Numbered from the stretch's first letter, positions 33,960 through 42,426 are shown. The stretch: DNA of 64,000 bases from JAAYVZ01 sp035384965 (GCA_035384965.1 DAOOJE010000006.1:1-64000), one strand, 5' to 3'. Notes: a model not told the origin generated them from the sequence alone. Made by a program: numbers and translations.

Positions 33960-33998
33960 CGGCTCGCCCCACCGCCCCCCGGTCGGCGGTGCGAGCCG
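33960..33998. promoter_or_regulatory. Long hairpin at the inferred 5' end of the hyd transcript
   Basis: Arms CGGCTCG (33960-33966) plus CACCGCC (33970-33976) pair with GGCGGTG (33985-33991) plus CGAGCCG (33992-33998): 14 base pairs with a 3-base bulge and an 8-base loop. It would form just after the inferred start of the minus-strand hyd mRNA. The rest of 33801-34179 outside the listed sites shows no gene. Confidence 0.5.
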
Positions 33999-34000
33999 CT

Positions 34001-34018
34001 ATGTGAAAAATAGCACAA
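34001..34018 (-). promoter_or_regulatory. Rex/CRP-like operator over the hyd promoter
   Basis: Minus strand TTGTGCTATTTTTCACAT. It matches the known Rex operator consensus TTGTGAAWWWWTTCACAA at 15 of 18 positions, and also the CRP-type TGTGA-N6-TCACA with one mismatch. It overlaps the -10 box of the inferred hyd promoter. Rex is an NADH/NAD+-sensing repressor known to control hydrogenase and fermentation genes in other bacteria. No rex gene is in this window. Confidence 0.55.
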
Positions 34019-34035
34019 GCAACCCCGGCCGGCAA
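34007..34035 (-). promoter_or_regulatory. Inferred promoter of the hydCBA operon
   Basis: On the minus strand: -35 TTGCCG (34035-34030), a 17-base spacer, and an extended -10 TGC-TATTTT (34012-34007). It is the only AT-rich patch in the 379-base gap. The start would be near 34000, giving a leader of about 200 bases to hydC. Confidence 0.5.
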
Positions 34036-34117
34036 CCCCTCTCATCCCTCGAACGTGGGATGCCGGTCGCGAGACCCGCCGAGACCCGCGTACCGCGCGC
34101 TCGCACCGGCAACCCGT

Positions 34118-34146
34118 TTGACACCCTGGCGGCCATGTGGCAGAAT
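34118..34146 (+). promoter_or_regulatory. Sigma70-type promoter of rplU-rpmA-obgE
   Basis: Perfect -35 TTGACA (34118-34123), 17-base spacer, -10 CAGAAT (34141-34146). Predicted start near 34153, about 27 bases before rplU. It is the best canonical promoter in the window. Confidence 0.75.
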
Positions 34147-34179
34147 CACCGGTCCTTGATGTACTGGGCGGGGGTTGAC

Positions 34180-34497
34180 ATGTACGCGATCGTTGAAGCA
34201 GGAGGCAAGCAGCACCGCGTCGAGGTCGGGCAGCGACTGGCCGTGGAGCGCATCTGGCCGGGCGCCGAGCCGGGCGCCGAGGTGCTGTTCGAGCGGGTTC
34301 TTCTGGTCCGCGACGAGCAGAAAGTGCGGGTCGGCAAGCCGCTGGTCGAGGGCGCCGTCGTCAAGGGCACCCTCACGCGGTTGCTCCGGGGCGAGAAGAT
34401 CATCGTCTTCCACAAGAAGAGGCGGAAGGGCTACCGCAAGACCGCCGGGCACCGCCAGGATCTCTACGAGGTCCGCATCGACGCCATCGAGGCGTGA
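34180..34497 (+). CDS. rplU: 50S ribosomal protein L21
   Basis: A 105-residue protein, the standard length. It begins MYAIVEAGGKQHRVEVGQRL and carries KKRRKGYRKTAGHRQ, the basic RNA-binding segment of L21, which contacts 23S rRNA. GGGCGGGGGT is upstream of the ATG at 34180. It is the first gene of the conserved rplU-rpmA-obgE set. Confidence 0.98.
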   Translation: MYAIVEAGGKQHRVEVGQRLAVERIWPGAEPGAEVLFERVLLVRDEQKVRVGKPLVEGAVVKGTLTRLLRGEKIIVFHKKRRKGYRKTAGHRQDLYEVRIDAIEA

Positions 34498-34506
34498 GGA
34501 GGGGTC

Positions 34507-34764
34507 ATGGCACACAAGAAAGGGCAAGGTTCCAGCCGCAACGGCCGCGACTCCAACGCGCAGCGCCTCGGTGTCAAGGTCGGCGACGGCCAGCTCGTGC
34601 ACGCCGGGACGATCATCGTTCGCCAGCGCGGGACGCGCTGGAAGCCGGGCCTCAACGTCGGCCGCGGCAAGGACGACACGCTGTACGCGCGGGTGAACGG
34701 GCATATCCGGTTCCGCGACCGCGGGCGGCTCGGCCGCTTCGTGCTGGTCGAGCCGGCTGCCTGA
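34507..34764 (+). CDS. rpmA: 50S ribosomal protein L27
   Basis: An 85-residue protein starting MAHKKGQGSSRNGRDSNAQR, the conserved N-terminal tail that reaches the peptidyl-transferase centre. There is no N-terminal extension of the kind cleaved in Firmicutes. GAGGAGGGG lies upstream of the ATG; the gap to rplU is 9 bases. Confidence 0.98.
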   Translation: MAHKKGQGSSRNGRDSNAQRLGVKVGDGQLVHAGTIIVRQRGTRWKPGLNVGRGKDDTLYARVNGHIRFRDRGRLGRFVLVEPAA

Positions 34765-34782
34765 CGCCCGCGCCCCTCGCAC

Positions 34783-35778
34783 ATGTTCCTGGACGAAGTC
34801 CACATCTTCGTCAAGGCCGGTGACGGGGGGCGCGGCTGTGTCAGTTTCCGTCGCGAAAAGTACGTTCCCCGGGGCGGGCCCGACGGCGGCGACGGCGGGC
34901 ACGGCGGCAGCGTCATCGTGCGCGCCTCGCGCCACTGGAGCACCCTCGCCCACCTTTACGACCGCCACCACGTCAAGGCCGGCCGCGGCGAGCACGGCCG
35001 CGGTTCGAACCAGACCGGCGCGAGCGGCGACGATGCGATCATCGAGGTGCCTTGCGGCACGGTGGTGCGCGACCTGGACACCGGCGAGATGCTGGCCGAT
35101 CTCGTCGAGGAAGGCGCCCAGGTCGCGGCGGCACGAGGCGGCCGAGGCGGCCGCGGCAACCAGCACTTCGCGACCCCCACGAATCAGGCGCCGCGACGCG
35201 CCGAACCCGGGACGGCGGGGGAGGAGCGGCACATCCAGCTCGAGCTCCGGCTGCTCGCCGACGTCGGGCTCGTGGGCCTGCCGAACGCCGGCAAGTCGAC
35301 GCTCCTCTCGCGCATCTCGGCCGCCCGCCCGAAAGTCGCGGACTACCCGTTCACGACGCTGACACCTCACCTCGGCGTGGTCACTCGCCAGAAAGGCGAG
35401 CGCTCGCTGGTGTTCGCCGACCTCCCGGGGCTCATCGAGGGCGCACATCTGGGCGCAGGCCTCGGCCATCGCTTCCTGCGCCACGTGGAACGCTGCCGCG
35501 TGCTGCTGCACCTCGTCGACCTGGCCGCCGAGAGCGGCGTGCGGGAGCAGGTCCGGGTGCTGCGCGAGGAGCTCGAGCTGTACGACCCCGGCTTGCTGGC
35601 TCGCGCGTCGCTCCTCGTCGGCACCAAGGTGGACGCCCTCTCCGACTCGGCCCGCGTGGAGGAGCTGGCGGCGCTCGCCGCCGAGCTCGGCGTGGGCTGG
35701 GCTGCAGTTTCGGCGGTCAGCGGCAAGGGGCTCGAGTCGATGCTCGAGGCCACCTTTGCGCTCGCGAGCCAGGCATGA
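34783..35778 (+). CDS. obgE: Obg-family GTPase ObgE/CgtA
   Basis: A 331-residue protein with the glycine-rich Obg fold (residues 1-158, FRREKYVPRGGPDGGDGGHGG) and a G domain with GLPNAGKSTLL (P-loop), DYPFTTLTP (switch I), DLPGLIEGAH (G3) and VGTKVDAL (G4, TKVD in place of NKxD). The C-terminal OCT domain of some homologues is absent. It acts in late 50S ribosome assembly and stress response. It overlaps nadD by ATGA. Confidence 0.96.
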   Translation: MFLDEVHIFVKAGDGGRGCVSFRREKYVPRGGPDGGDGGHGGSVIVRASRHWSTLAHLYDRHHVKAGRGEHGRGSNQTGASGDDAIIEVPCGTVVRDLDTGEMLADLVEEGAQVAAARGGRGGRGNQHFATPTNQAPRRAEPGTAGEERHIQLELRLLADVGLVGLPNAGKSTLLSRISAARPKVADYPFTTLTPHLGVVTRQKGERSLVFADLPGLIEGAHLGAGLGHRFLRHVERCRVLLHLVDLAAESGVREQVRVLREELELYDPGLLARASLLVGTKVDALSDSARVEELAALAAELGVGWAAVSAVSGKGLESMLEATFALASQA

Positions 35779-36434
35779 GGCGAGTGGGCTTTTTCGGCGG
35801 GTCGTTCGACCCTCCCCATCGCGGCCACCTCGAGCCGGTCCGGTTCGCTGCCGAGGCGCTCGGCCTGGACGCCGTGGTCTTCGTGCCGGCGGGTTCGCCG
35901 CCCCACAAGCAGGGCGAGCCGATGACCTCGTTCACCCACCGCTTCGCCATGACGGTGCTGGCGACCCGGCACGAGCCCGGCTTTTTCGTCTCCGACCTCG
36001 AGACGGCCCGGCAGGGGCCCACGTTCACGATCGACTCGATCCCTCTCCTGTGCCAGGAATGGCCGTCGCAGCAGGCGTTCTTCCTCATGGGCTCGGACTC
36101 TTTCGCGCAGATCACGACGTGGCACCGCTGGGAGGAGCTCGTGGACCTCATCCACGTCGTGGTCCTCCACCGCGACGATACCTGGGGCGCGGCGATGCTG
36201 GAAGCCGTGCCGGACTGGGTCGCGGCGCGCGCGCTGCGGGTCGAGCCGGGCCGCAGGCTCGCTCTTGCCGAGCCCGGCCCGCGGCGCGTCGTCATGGTCG
36301 AGCATCCGCCGGTTGCGGCCCGCGCCACCGACGTGCGGGCTCGCCTGCGCGCCGGCGAGAGCGTCGGCGACCTGGTACCACCCGAGGTCCTGGACCACAT
36401 CCTGAAGTACCGGCTCTACCGGCAAGGAGCGTGA
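35775..36434 (+). CDS. nadD: Nicotinate-nucleotide adenylyltransferase
   Basis: A 219-residue nucleotidyltransferase making deamido-NAD from nicotinate mononucleotide and ATP. Motifs: GFFGGSFDPPHRGHL (with the HxGH-type RGHL), FVPAGSPPHK, MGSDSFAQITTWHRWEEL and the C-terminal ATDVRARLRAGES (ISxTxIR-like). Its ATG overlaps the obgE stop. The split NAD synthetase that completes the pathway is encoded at 40668-42348. Confidence 0.96.
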   Translation: MRRVGFFGGSFDPPHRGHLEPVRFAAEALGLDAVVFVPAGSPPHKQGEPMTSFTHRFAMTVLATRHEPGFFVSDLETARQGPTFTIDSIPLLCQEWPSQQAFFLMGSDSFAQITTWHRWEELVDLIHVVVLHRDDTWGAAMLEAVPDWVAARALRVEPGRRLALAEPGPRRVVMVEHPPVAARATDVRARLRAGESVGDLVPPEVLDHILKYRLYRQGA

Positions 36435-36441
36435 GCACGGC

Positions 36442-36803
36442 ATGGAACCCGACGTGTTGATGCGGTTGCGGCCCGCGGTGGCGGCGCTCGAAGACAAGAA
36501 GGCGTTCCACCTCGTCGCCCTCGACGTCTCGAAGCAGACCTCGATCGCCGACGCCTTCGTGATTTGCTCGGTCGGCTCGCAGCGCCACGCGCAGGCGGTG
36601 GCCGACGAGGTGGCGCAGGTCCTGCGGGAGCGCGGAACCCGGCCCCTGGCGGTCGAGGGGTATCCCCAGGGGACCTGGATCCTCATGGACTTCGGCGACT
36701 TCATCGTGCACGTCATGCAGGAGGACCGGCGCGAGTACTACGCCCTCGAGCGGCTGTGGGGGGACGCGCCCGACATCACCTCCGAACTGCTCGCCGGGAC
36801 GTC

Positions 36804-36807
<4 letters not shown>
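36442..36807 (+). CDS. rsfS: Ribosomal silencing factor RsfS
   Basis: A 121-residue protein of the RsfS/Iojap family, which binds L14 and blocks subunit joining during starvation. Visible motifs are LDVSKQTSIADAFVICSVGSQRHAQAVADEV, PQGTWILMDFGDFIVHVMQEDRREYYALERLWGD. The length and position after nadD are typical. It ends in a GTGA overlap with the next gene. Confidence 0.96.
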
Positions 36808-37723
<916 letters not shown>

Positions 37724-37727
<4 letters not shown>

Positions 37728-38272
37728 GCGGCGTCCTGGTCCTGTGGACGGGCAAGCGCGGCGCTCCGGCGTGGGAGCAGCTCGTGGAAGAGTACCGGCT
37801 CCGCGTCAGCCGGCACATGCCCGCGGCCGAGGTGCGGCTGCGCCCGGCCGAGGGGCGGGCGGGCGATCCCGGCCGCGTGCTGGCCTTCGAGGCGCGGCAG
37901 CTCGCCGCCCACCTCGCAGCCGGGGACGTACTGGTCGCTCTCGACGAGCGCGGGGAGGAACTCGACAGCGAGGCGCTGGCGCGCTGGCTGGGGGCGCGCC
38001 GCCAGTGCTCGCGCGTCGTGATGGCCATCGGGTCCGACCTCGGGCTGGAGCCCGGCTTCGTGGAGCGAGCCGACCTGCGCCTGGCGCTGTCGCGCCTCAC
38101 CCTCCCACACCAGCTGGCGCGGCTCGTGCTCTGGGAGCAGCTTTACCGGGCTGCCGACCTGCTGGCCGGCGGCTCGTACCACCGCGGGGCGGTCGGCCGG
38201 GAAAGGCCTGGCAAGGATCAGTTCGCCGGCCCCTCCCCGGCGCCCCGGGGTAGCGCCGGGGGTAGGGTATAA
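37724..38272 (+). CDS. rlmH: 23S rRNA pseudouridine-1915 N3-methyltransferase RlmH
   Basis: A 182-residue SPOUT methyltransferase. Typical RlmH features are LVALDERGEELDSEALARWL, VVMAIGSDLGLEPGFVERAD, LALSRLTLPHQLARLVLWEQLYRAADLLAGGSYHR. Normal RlmH proteins end at the PYHR motif at about 155 residues; here about 27 low-complexity residues follow, and this tail overlaps the -10 box of the next gene. The start ATG overlaps the regulator stop. Confidence 0.93.
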
Positions 38273-38273
38273 T
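38268..38273 (+). promoter_or_regulatory. Consensus -10 box for the DksA-type gene
   Basis: TATAAT, the only perfect -10 hexamer noticed, 19 bases before the TTG start at 38293 and inside the rlmH 3' end. No clear -35 is present. GAGGAGGG follows as ribosome site. Confidence 0.6.
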
Positions 38274-38292
38274 CCGTTGCGAGGAGGGTTGA

Positions 38293-38649
38293 TTGGAACC
38301 GACCATCGATCTCGAAGCGACTCGGCGCCAGCTTGTATCCAAGCGACAGGAGCTGCTCGAGGGCGTCTCGCGCGCCCGAGAGATGGGTGCCGTCGAGGGC
38401 GAGGCCGGCGTTCCCGACATCGCGGATCGCGCCACCAACGCGTTCCAGCGGGAATTCTCCTTTTCCGTCTCGGAAAATGAAGGCCGCATGCTGAAGCTCA
38501 TCGACGAGGCGATCAAGCGAATCGACAACGGCACGTACGGGCGCTGCACCCATTGCGACGAGCCGATCGAGGCGCCCCGCCTGCAGGCCATCCCCTGGGC
38601 ACGCCACTGCATCTCGTGTCAGGAGATGCACGACAGGGGCGAGCTCTGA
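38293..38649 (+). CDS. DksA/TraR-type zinc finger protein
   Basis: A 118-residue protein with an N-terminal coiled-coil (TRRQLVSKRQELLEGVSRA), the DIADRATNAFQREFSFSV segment and a C-terminal four-cysteine zinc finger (CTHCDEPI...HCISCQEMH). DksA-like proteins enter the RNA polymerase secondary channel and modulate rRNA and stress promoters with ppGpp; short forms like this also act as general regulators. The start is TTG at 38293, with GAGGAGGG 4 bases upstream and TATAAT 19 bases upstream. It is coupled to holA through an unusual overlap. Confidence 0.9.
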   Translation: MEPTIDLEATRRQLVSKRQELLEGVSRAREMGAVEGEAGVPDIADRATNAFQREFSFSVSENEGRMLKLIDEAIKRIDNGTYGRCTHCDEPIEAPRLQAIPWARHCISCQEMHDRGEL

Positions 38650-39800
38650 GCGTTCCGGCCGTCGTGCTGCTGGCGACGGCCGACGACTACCTTCTCGAGC
38701 TGCATCGCACCGATCTGGAAGCCGAGTGGTGCCGCCAGCACCCGGAGGGGGAGGTCGTCGCGCTCGCGTCGGCCTCGCCGGTCGGGAGGCTCGTGCAGGA
38801 AATCCAGAGCCCCTCGCTTTTCGCCCCCACCCGGCTCGTCGTGGCGCGGGACATCTCCAACCTGTTCTCGAACGAGGGCAAAGCCGAGCAGGAGGAGCTG
38901 GCGGCCGCCCTGGACCACATGCGTATCGTCAACGTCTGGCTCGTCCTGGCAGCGGAAGTGAGCTCGCCCCCGGCCGGACCGCTCGCCGAGAGCGTGCGGC
39001 GGCTCGGCGAGGTCCGCCACCTGCCGTTGCCGGAGCCTCCAAAGCCCTGGGACCCTCCAGGGCTCAGTCCGCCCCAGCGCCAGGTCCTCCGCGATCTCCT
39101 CGAGCGTGTCCTGCCCGACCTCAGGCTTCCGCCCGAGACGCTCGATGCTTTGTGCGAGGCTTACGGCTTCAAGCCCCGGGAGCTGGTCCAGGCGGCTTCC
39201 AGGCTGGCGCTCGGCGGGGAGCTGACGCCCGAAGCAGTGCGAGTCCAGGCCGGCCCCGGCGAGTGCTCCCCGCGCGACATCGAGGACCTGCTCATTGCCC
39301 GTGACGCTCGAGGCGTTGCCCGCCTGCTGGCGCGCCTGAACGGCGGCGCCGCGCTCGTTAACTGGCAAGGGGAGCCGCTCGACCCGGGCGAAGCCGGCCT
39401 CTTTTTGGCGCGCATGCTGGGGCGGCTGCTCAAGCAAGTGCTGGCGCTGCGCTGCCTGGCCGAAGAAAGTGGCCTGCGCAACGAGCTCGAGCCCTCGCGG
39501 TGTGCCGACAAGTTCTGGTACCCGAGGCGCTTCAAGCCCTCGCTCCTGCCCCCCCTGCAAGCCGCCATCGCCACCGACCCGCACTCGGCGCTCGCCAAGG
39601 CCTCACCGTGGCAGCTCCACCGGCTGTTTCGCCTCGCTGCCGCCTACTCGGCCGCGGAGCTGCTCGCCGCCCTGGGGGCGATGATGGCCGCCGGCATCGA
39701 GAGGGAGCGCCGGCTGGCCTGGAGAATGGCGGCAATCACTTCCGTGCTGCTGACCCTCACCGGTCCGCCGAAAGCAGCTCGTAAAGCCGCCGCCGGCTGA
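38646..39800 (+). CDS. holA: DNA polymerase III delta subunit
   Basis: A 384-residue clamp-loader subunit. The N-terminus (VVLLATADDYLLELHRTDLEAEW) has the LxGxDxyL-like delta motif; the mid region has LFAPTRLVVARDISNLFSNEG and the C-terminal helical collar runs from about 190. The delta subunit opens the beta clamp during loading. The start is uncertain: CTG at 38646 would overlap the previous TGA as CTGA, matching this genome's coupling habit; the first in-frame GTG is 38664. The 3' end overlaps convergent rsmI by 44 bases. Confidence 0.85.
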   Translation: MSVPAVVLLATADDYLLELHRTDLEAEWCRQHPEGEVVALASASPVGRLVQEIQSPSLFAPTRLVVARDISNLFSNEGKAEQEELAAALDHMRIVNVWLVLAAEVSSPPAGPLAESVRRLGEVRHLPLPEPPKPWDPPGLSPPQRQVLRDLLERVLPDLRLPPETLDALCEAYGFKPRELVQAASRLALGGELTPEAVRVQAGPGECSPRDIEDLLIARDARGVARLLARLNGGAALVNWQGEPLDPGEAGLFLARMLGRLLKQVLALRCLAEESGLRNELEPSRCADKFWYPRRFKPSLLPPLQAAIATDPHSALAKASPWQLHRLFRLAAAYSAAELLAALGAMMAAGIERERRLAWRMAAITSVLLTLTGPPKAARKAAAG

Positions 39801-40671
39801 TCCCGAGCAGGCTGGCCGCCTCCCGCCGGGCAGAGACGAGCGGCAACCCCCGCGCCAGCGCCGCGTCGAGCGCGCGCTGCGCCTCCCGCCGGTCGATCTC
39901 GGCAGCCTCGAGCCCAGGGGCGGGCCCCACGACGAGCGTGTGCTCGCCCCGGGCCTGCTCGCCGGCCGCCCCGGCCGCCAGCTCGCCAAGGGTGCCCCAC
40001 TGGCAGCGCTCGTGGAGCTTGGAAAGCTCCGAGCACAGCGCCGCCGGGCGCTCCGGCCCGAGCGTGTCGGCACACGCCGCCAGCTCGGCGGCGAGCCGAT
40101 GGGGAGACAGGAACAGCACCACGGTGTGCCGCAGCGCCCTCGCCTCGCCGAGGACTCGCAGGCGCGCCCCCGGTCTGGGAGGCAAGAAGCCGAGGAAGGT
40201 GAACGGCACCGGCGGCAGCCCCGAGACCGCGAGGGCGGCGGCCACGGCCGAGGGGCCGGGCACCGCCAGCACCGCAACCCCCGCCTCGCGGCAGCTCCGC
40301 ACCAGCTTGAACCCCGGGTCGGAAAGCAGCGGCGTGCCGGCGTCGGAGACCAGCGCCATCTCTTCCCCCGCCAGCAGCCGGTCCACGAGGACCGGCACCA
40401 GCCGCACCTCGTTGTGCTCGTGCAAAGCCACTGCCGGCGTCGAGATTCCGAAGTGCGTCATGAGCTTGCGCACCCGCCGCGTGTCCTCGGCCAGGATCGT
40501 CCCGACTTCGCGCAGAGTTTGCGCGGCACGCGGCGACCAGTCGCCGAGGTTGCCGATCGGCGTCGCGACCACCCAGAGCCGGCCCGGGGCACGGGGGACA
40601 GGGGACGAGGGCTCGACCGCAGCCGCGGCAGGCGCGGCAGCTCGCGGCAGGCCTCCGCCTCTTTTCCTCAC
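39757..40671 (-). CDS. rsmI: 16S rRNA 2'-O-ribose C1402 methyltransferase RsmI
   Basis: A 304-residue SAM-dependent tetrapyrrole-methylase-fold enzyme. Motifs: LWVVATPIGNLGD, ILAEDTRRVRKLMTHFGI, HEHNE, EMALVSDAGTPLLSDPGFKLV, AVPGPSAV and the C-terminal helix-turn-helix-like ALARGLPLVSARREAASLLGISRRRLYELL. The GTG at 40671 overlaps the nadE stop as GTGA; the Ala/Pro-rich first 25 residues are not conserved. It is the last gene of the amidase-nadE-rsmI operon. Confidence 0.95.
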   Translation of the reverse strand: MRKRGGGLPRAAAPAAAAVEPSSPVPRAPGRLWVVATPIGNLGDWSPRAAQTLREVGTILAEDTRRVRKLMTHFGISTPAVALHEHNEVRLVPVLVDRLLAGEEMALVSDAGTPLLSDPGFKLVRSCREAGVAVLAVPGPSAVAAALAVSGLPPVPFTFLGFLPPRPGARLRVLGEARALRHTVVLFLSPHRLAAELAACADTLGPERPAALCSELSKLHERCQWGTLGELAAGAAGEQARGEHTLVVGPAPGLEAAEIDRREAQRALDAALARGLPLVSARREAASLLGISRRRLYELLSADR

Positions 40672-41492
40672 CTCGGGTTCCTCGGCAGGATGCGATCGAC
40701 GTTGATGCAGGAGGACGAGACCCGGGCAATCACGGTCGGCCGCCACTTGAAGCGGTTGCGCCGGTAGGCGTTCAGCACGGCCGTCACGAGCGGCTCCGCG
40801 AACCCGGCCTCCACCAGCGCCTCATGGCTCATGCCGCCCTCGTGGTGCCAGTACAGCACCGGGTCGGCGTCGCAGTAGTCGAACCCCATCTCGCCCGCGT
40901 CCGTCTGGCCGGGCCAGAGATCGGCAGAGGGGGGCTGCTCCACGACCGGCCGGGGCAGGGCCAGCCGCCGGCCGAGCTGGAAGATGTGGGTCTTCCACAC
41001 GTCGCCCAGCACCTGCACGGAGGCGGCGGAGTCGCCGAAGAGCGTGGAGTAGCCGAGCAGGATCTCGCTCTTGTTGGAGGTGCCCAGCACCAGCGCCCCG
41101 GCGCGGCGGGCGCGGTCGAACAGCGCGATCATGCGCAGCCTGGCCATGAGGTTGCCAAAACGCAGCCGGTCCTCGCCGATCCCCAGCGCCGCCGCGGTCA
41201 CCCGCCCCGCCTCTGCCAGGTCCACGACCCCGAGGCGGATGCCCAGTTGGTCGGCCACCAGCCTGGCATTCTCGAGGCTCGTCCGGCTCGAGGTGGGGCC
41301 GGGGAGCGCCAGCGCTTCGAGCCTGTCGGGCCCCACCGCCCGTACCGCCAGCGCCGCCGCCAGCGCCGAGTCGATCCCGCCGGAAAGTCCCAGCACGTAG
41401 CGCTGCAGCCCGCAGGCGCGCAGCTCCTCGGCGAGAAAGCGCTGAAGCGCCTCCGCCACGAGATCGAGGTTGACAGGCGGCAGTTCACGCAT
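40668..41492 (-). CDS. nadE: NAD synthetase, ammonia-type synthetase domain
   Basis: A 274-residue ATP-pyrophosphatase family enzyme that amidates deamido-NAD. It has the P-loop VLGLSGGIDSALAAALA, LGTSNKSEILLGYSTLFGDSAASVQVLGDVWKT and the substrate loop PSADLWPGQTDAGEMG. It lacks the nitrilase domain of glutamine-dependent enzymes, but a nitrilase-type protein is encoded directly upstream (overlap of 8 bases). The ATG at 41492 is favoured by GGAG 7 bases upstream; a GTG lies two codons earlier. Confidence 0.93.
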   Translation of the reverse strand: MRELPPVNLDLVAEALQRFLAEELRACGLQRYVLGLSGGIDSALAAALAVRAVGPDRLEALALPGPTSSRTSLENARLVADQLGIRLGVVDLAEAGRVTAAALGIGEDRLRFGNLMARLRMIALFDRARRAGALVLGTSNKSEILLGYSTLFGDSAASVQVLGDVWKTHIFQLGRRLALPRPVVEQPPSADLWPGQTDAGEMGFDYCDADPVLYWHHEGGMSHEALVEAGFAEPLVTAVLNAYRRNRFKWRPTVIARVSSSCINVDRILPRNPR

Positions 41493-42348
41493 GGCCACGC
41501 TCCAGTGCGGAGCGCCAGAGGTCCGAGCGCTCCATGAACGGAATCGGCAGCAGCGAGCGGGTGAACGCCGCGTCGGCGCGCGAGTAGCGGGCGGTCACGA
41601 GTGCCTCGTCGAACGCCGGGGCGACCGCCGCCAGCGGCCGGCCGCGCGCGTCGACCGCCCACGAGCGCCCACCGAACAGGATCCCTTCCTCCCACCCGCA
41701 GCGGTTGGCGAAGAACACCGGCCGCACGGCGGTGATGGCGGTGGCGCCGACGAGGTGGTGCCAGCGCCGCCCCCCGGCCGGCTCGTCGCCGGCATCCAGT
41801 TCGGTGGGCCCTCCCGCCATGACCAGGAACGCCTCGGCCCCTGCCTGCGCGAGCAGAACCGAAGACGAGAGGTGCCAGGCGTCCTCGCAAATCAGGACAC
41901 CGAACCGGCCGAGCGAGCACTCCAGCGGCTGCAGGCCCGGGCCGGGCACGAAGTAGCGCCCCTCGTCGAACATGCCGTACGTGGGAAGGTAAAGCTTGCG
42001 GTGCACGCCGCGCAGCCCGCCGCCCTCCAGCAGCAGGGCCGCGTTGGAAATCCGCCCGTCGGGCTCGCGCAGCGGCAGCCCGACCAGCATCGCGATCTCG
42101 CAGCTCGCATCGTACAGCGGCGCAAGGCGAACGTCGTCAGCGGTCATCGCCAGCTCGAGCACCCCGTGCGCCACCAGGTAGCCCGACAGGGAAAGCTCGG
42201 GAAAGACCACCAGCCGCGCACCCGCGGCTCGTGCCTGCGCCAGCATCGCGAGGTGGCGCTCGAGGTTGTGCCCGAGCTGGGCCGGGCAGGTCGCGATTTG
42301 CGCCAGGGCAATCAGCACCTCGTCCGGGTTTTCCGGTGTCGTCGTCAT
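41485..42348 (-). CDS. Nitrilase-superfamily amidohydrolase, probable glutaminase partner of NadE
   Basis: A 287-residue protein with the full Glu-Lys-Cys triad: E51 (VVFPELSLSGY), K118 (HRKLYLPTYGMFDEGRYF) and C154 (GVLICEDAWH). The LPTYGMFDEGRYF and CEDAWH phrases match the glutaminase domain of glutamine-dependent NAD synthetases. It overlaps nadE by 8 bases, so the two proteins likely form a split glutamine-dependent NAD synthetase. GGGGAGG precedes the ATG at 42348. A TAGACT -10-like box is at 42365-42370. Confidence 0.88.
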   Translation of the reverse strand: MTTTPENPDEVLIALAQIATCPAQLGHNLERHLAMLAQARAAGARLVVFPELSLSGYLVAHGVLELAMTADDVRLAPLYDASCEIAMLVGLPLREPDGRISNAALLLEGGGLRGVHRKLYLPTYGMFDEGRYFVPGPGLQPLECSLGRFGVLICEDAWHLSSSVLLAQAGAEAFLVMAGGPTELDAGDEPAGGRRWHHLVGATAITAVRPVFFANRCGWEEGILFGGRSWAVDARGRPLAAVAPAFDEALVTARYSRADAAFTRSLLPIPFMERSDLWRSALERGHA

Positions 42349-42414
42349 CCCGCCTCCCCTCAGGAGTCTACGAGAATCCCTGACAGGCGTCGACCGGGGA
42401 GGAGGCCGGTGGGG

Positions 42415-42420
42415 TAGGAT
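42415..42420 (+). promoter_or_regulatory. Leaderless-type -10 box
   Basis: TAGGAT, 6 bases before the GTG at 42427. Confidence 0.4.
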
Positions 42421-42426
42421 GCCCGG

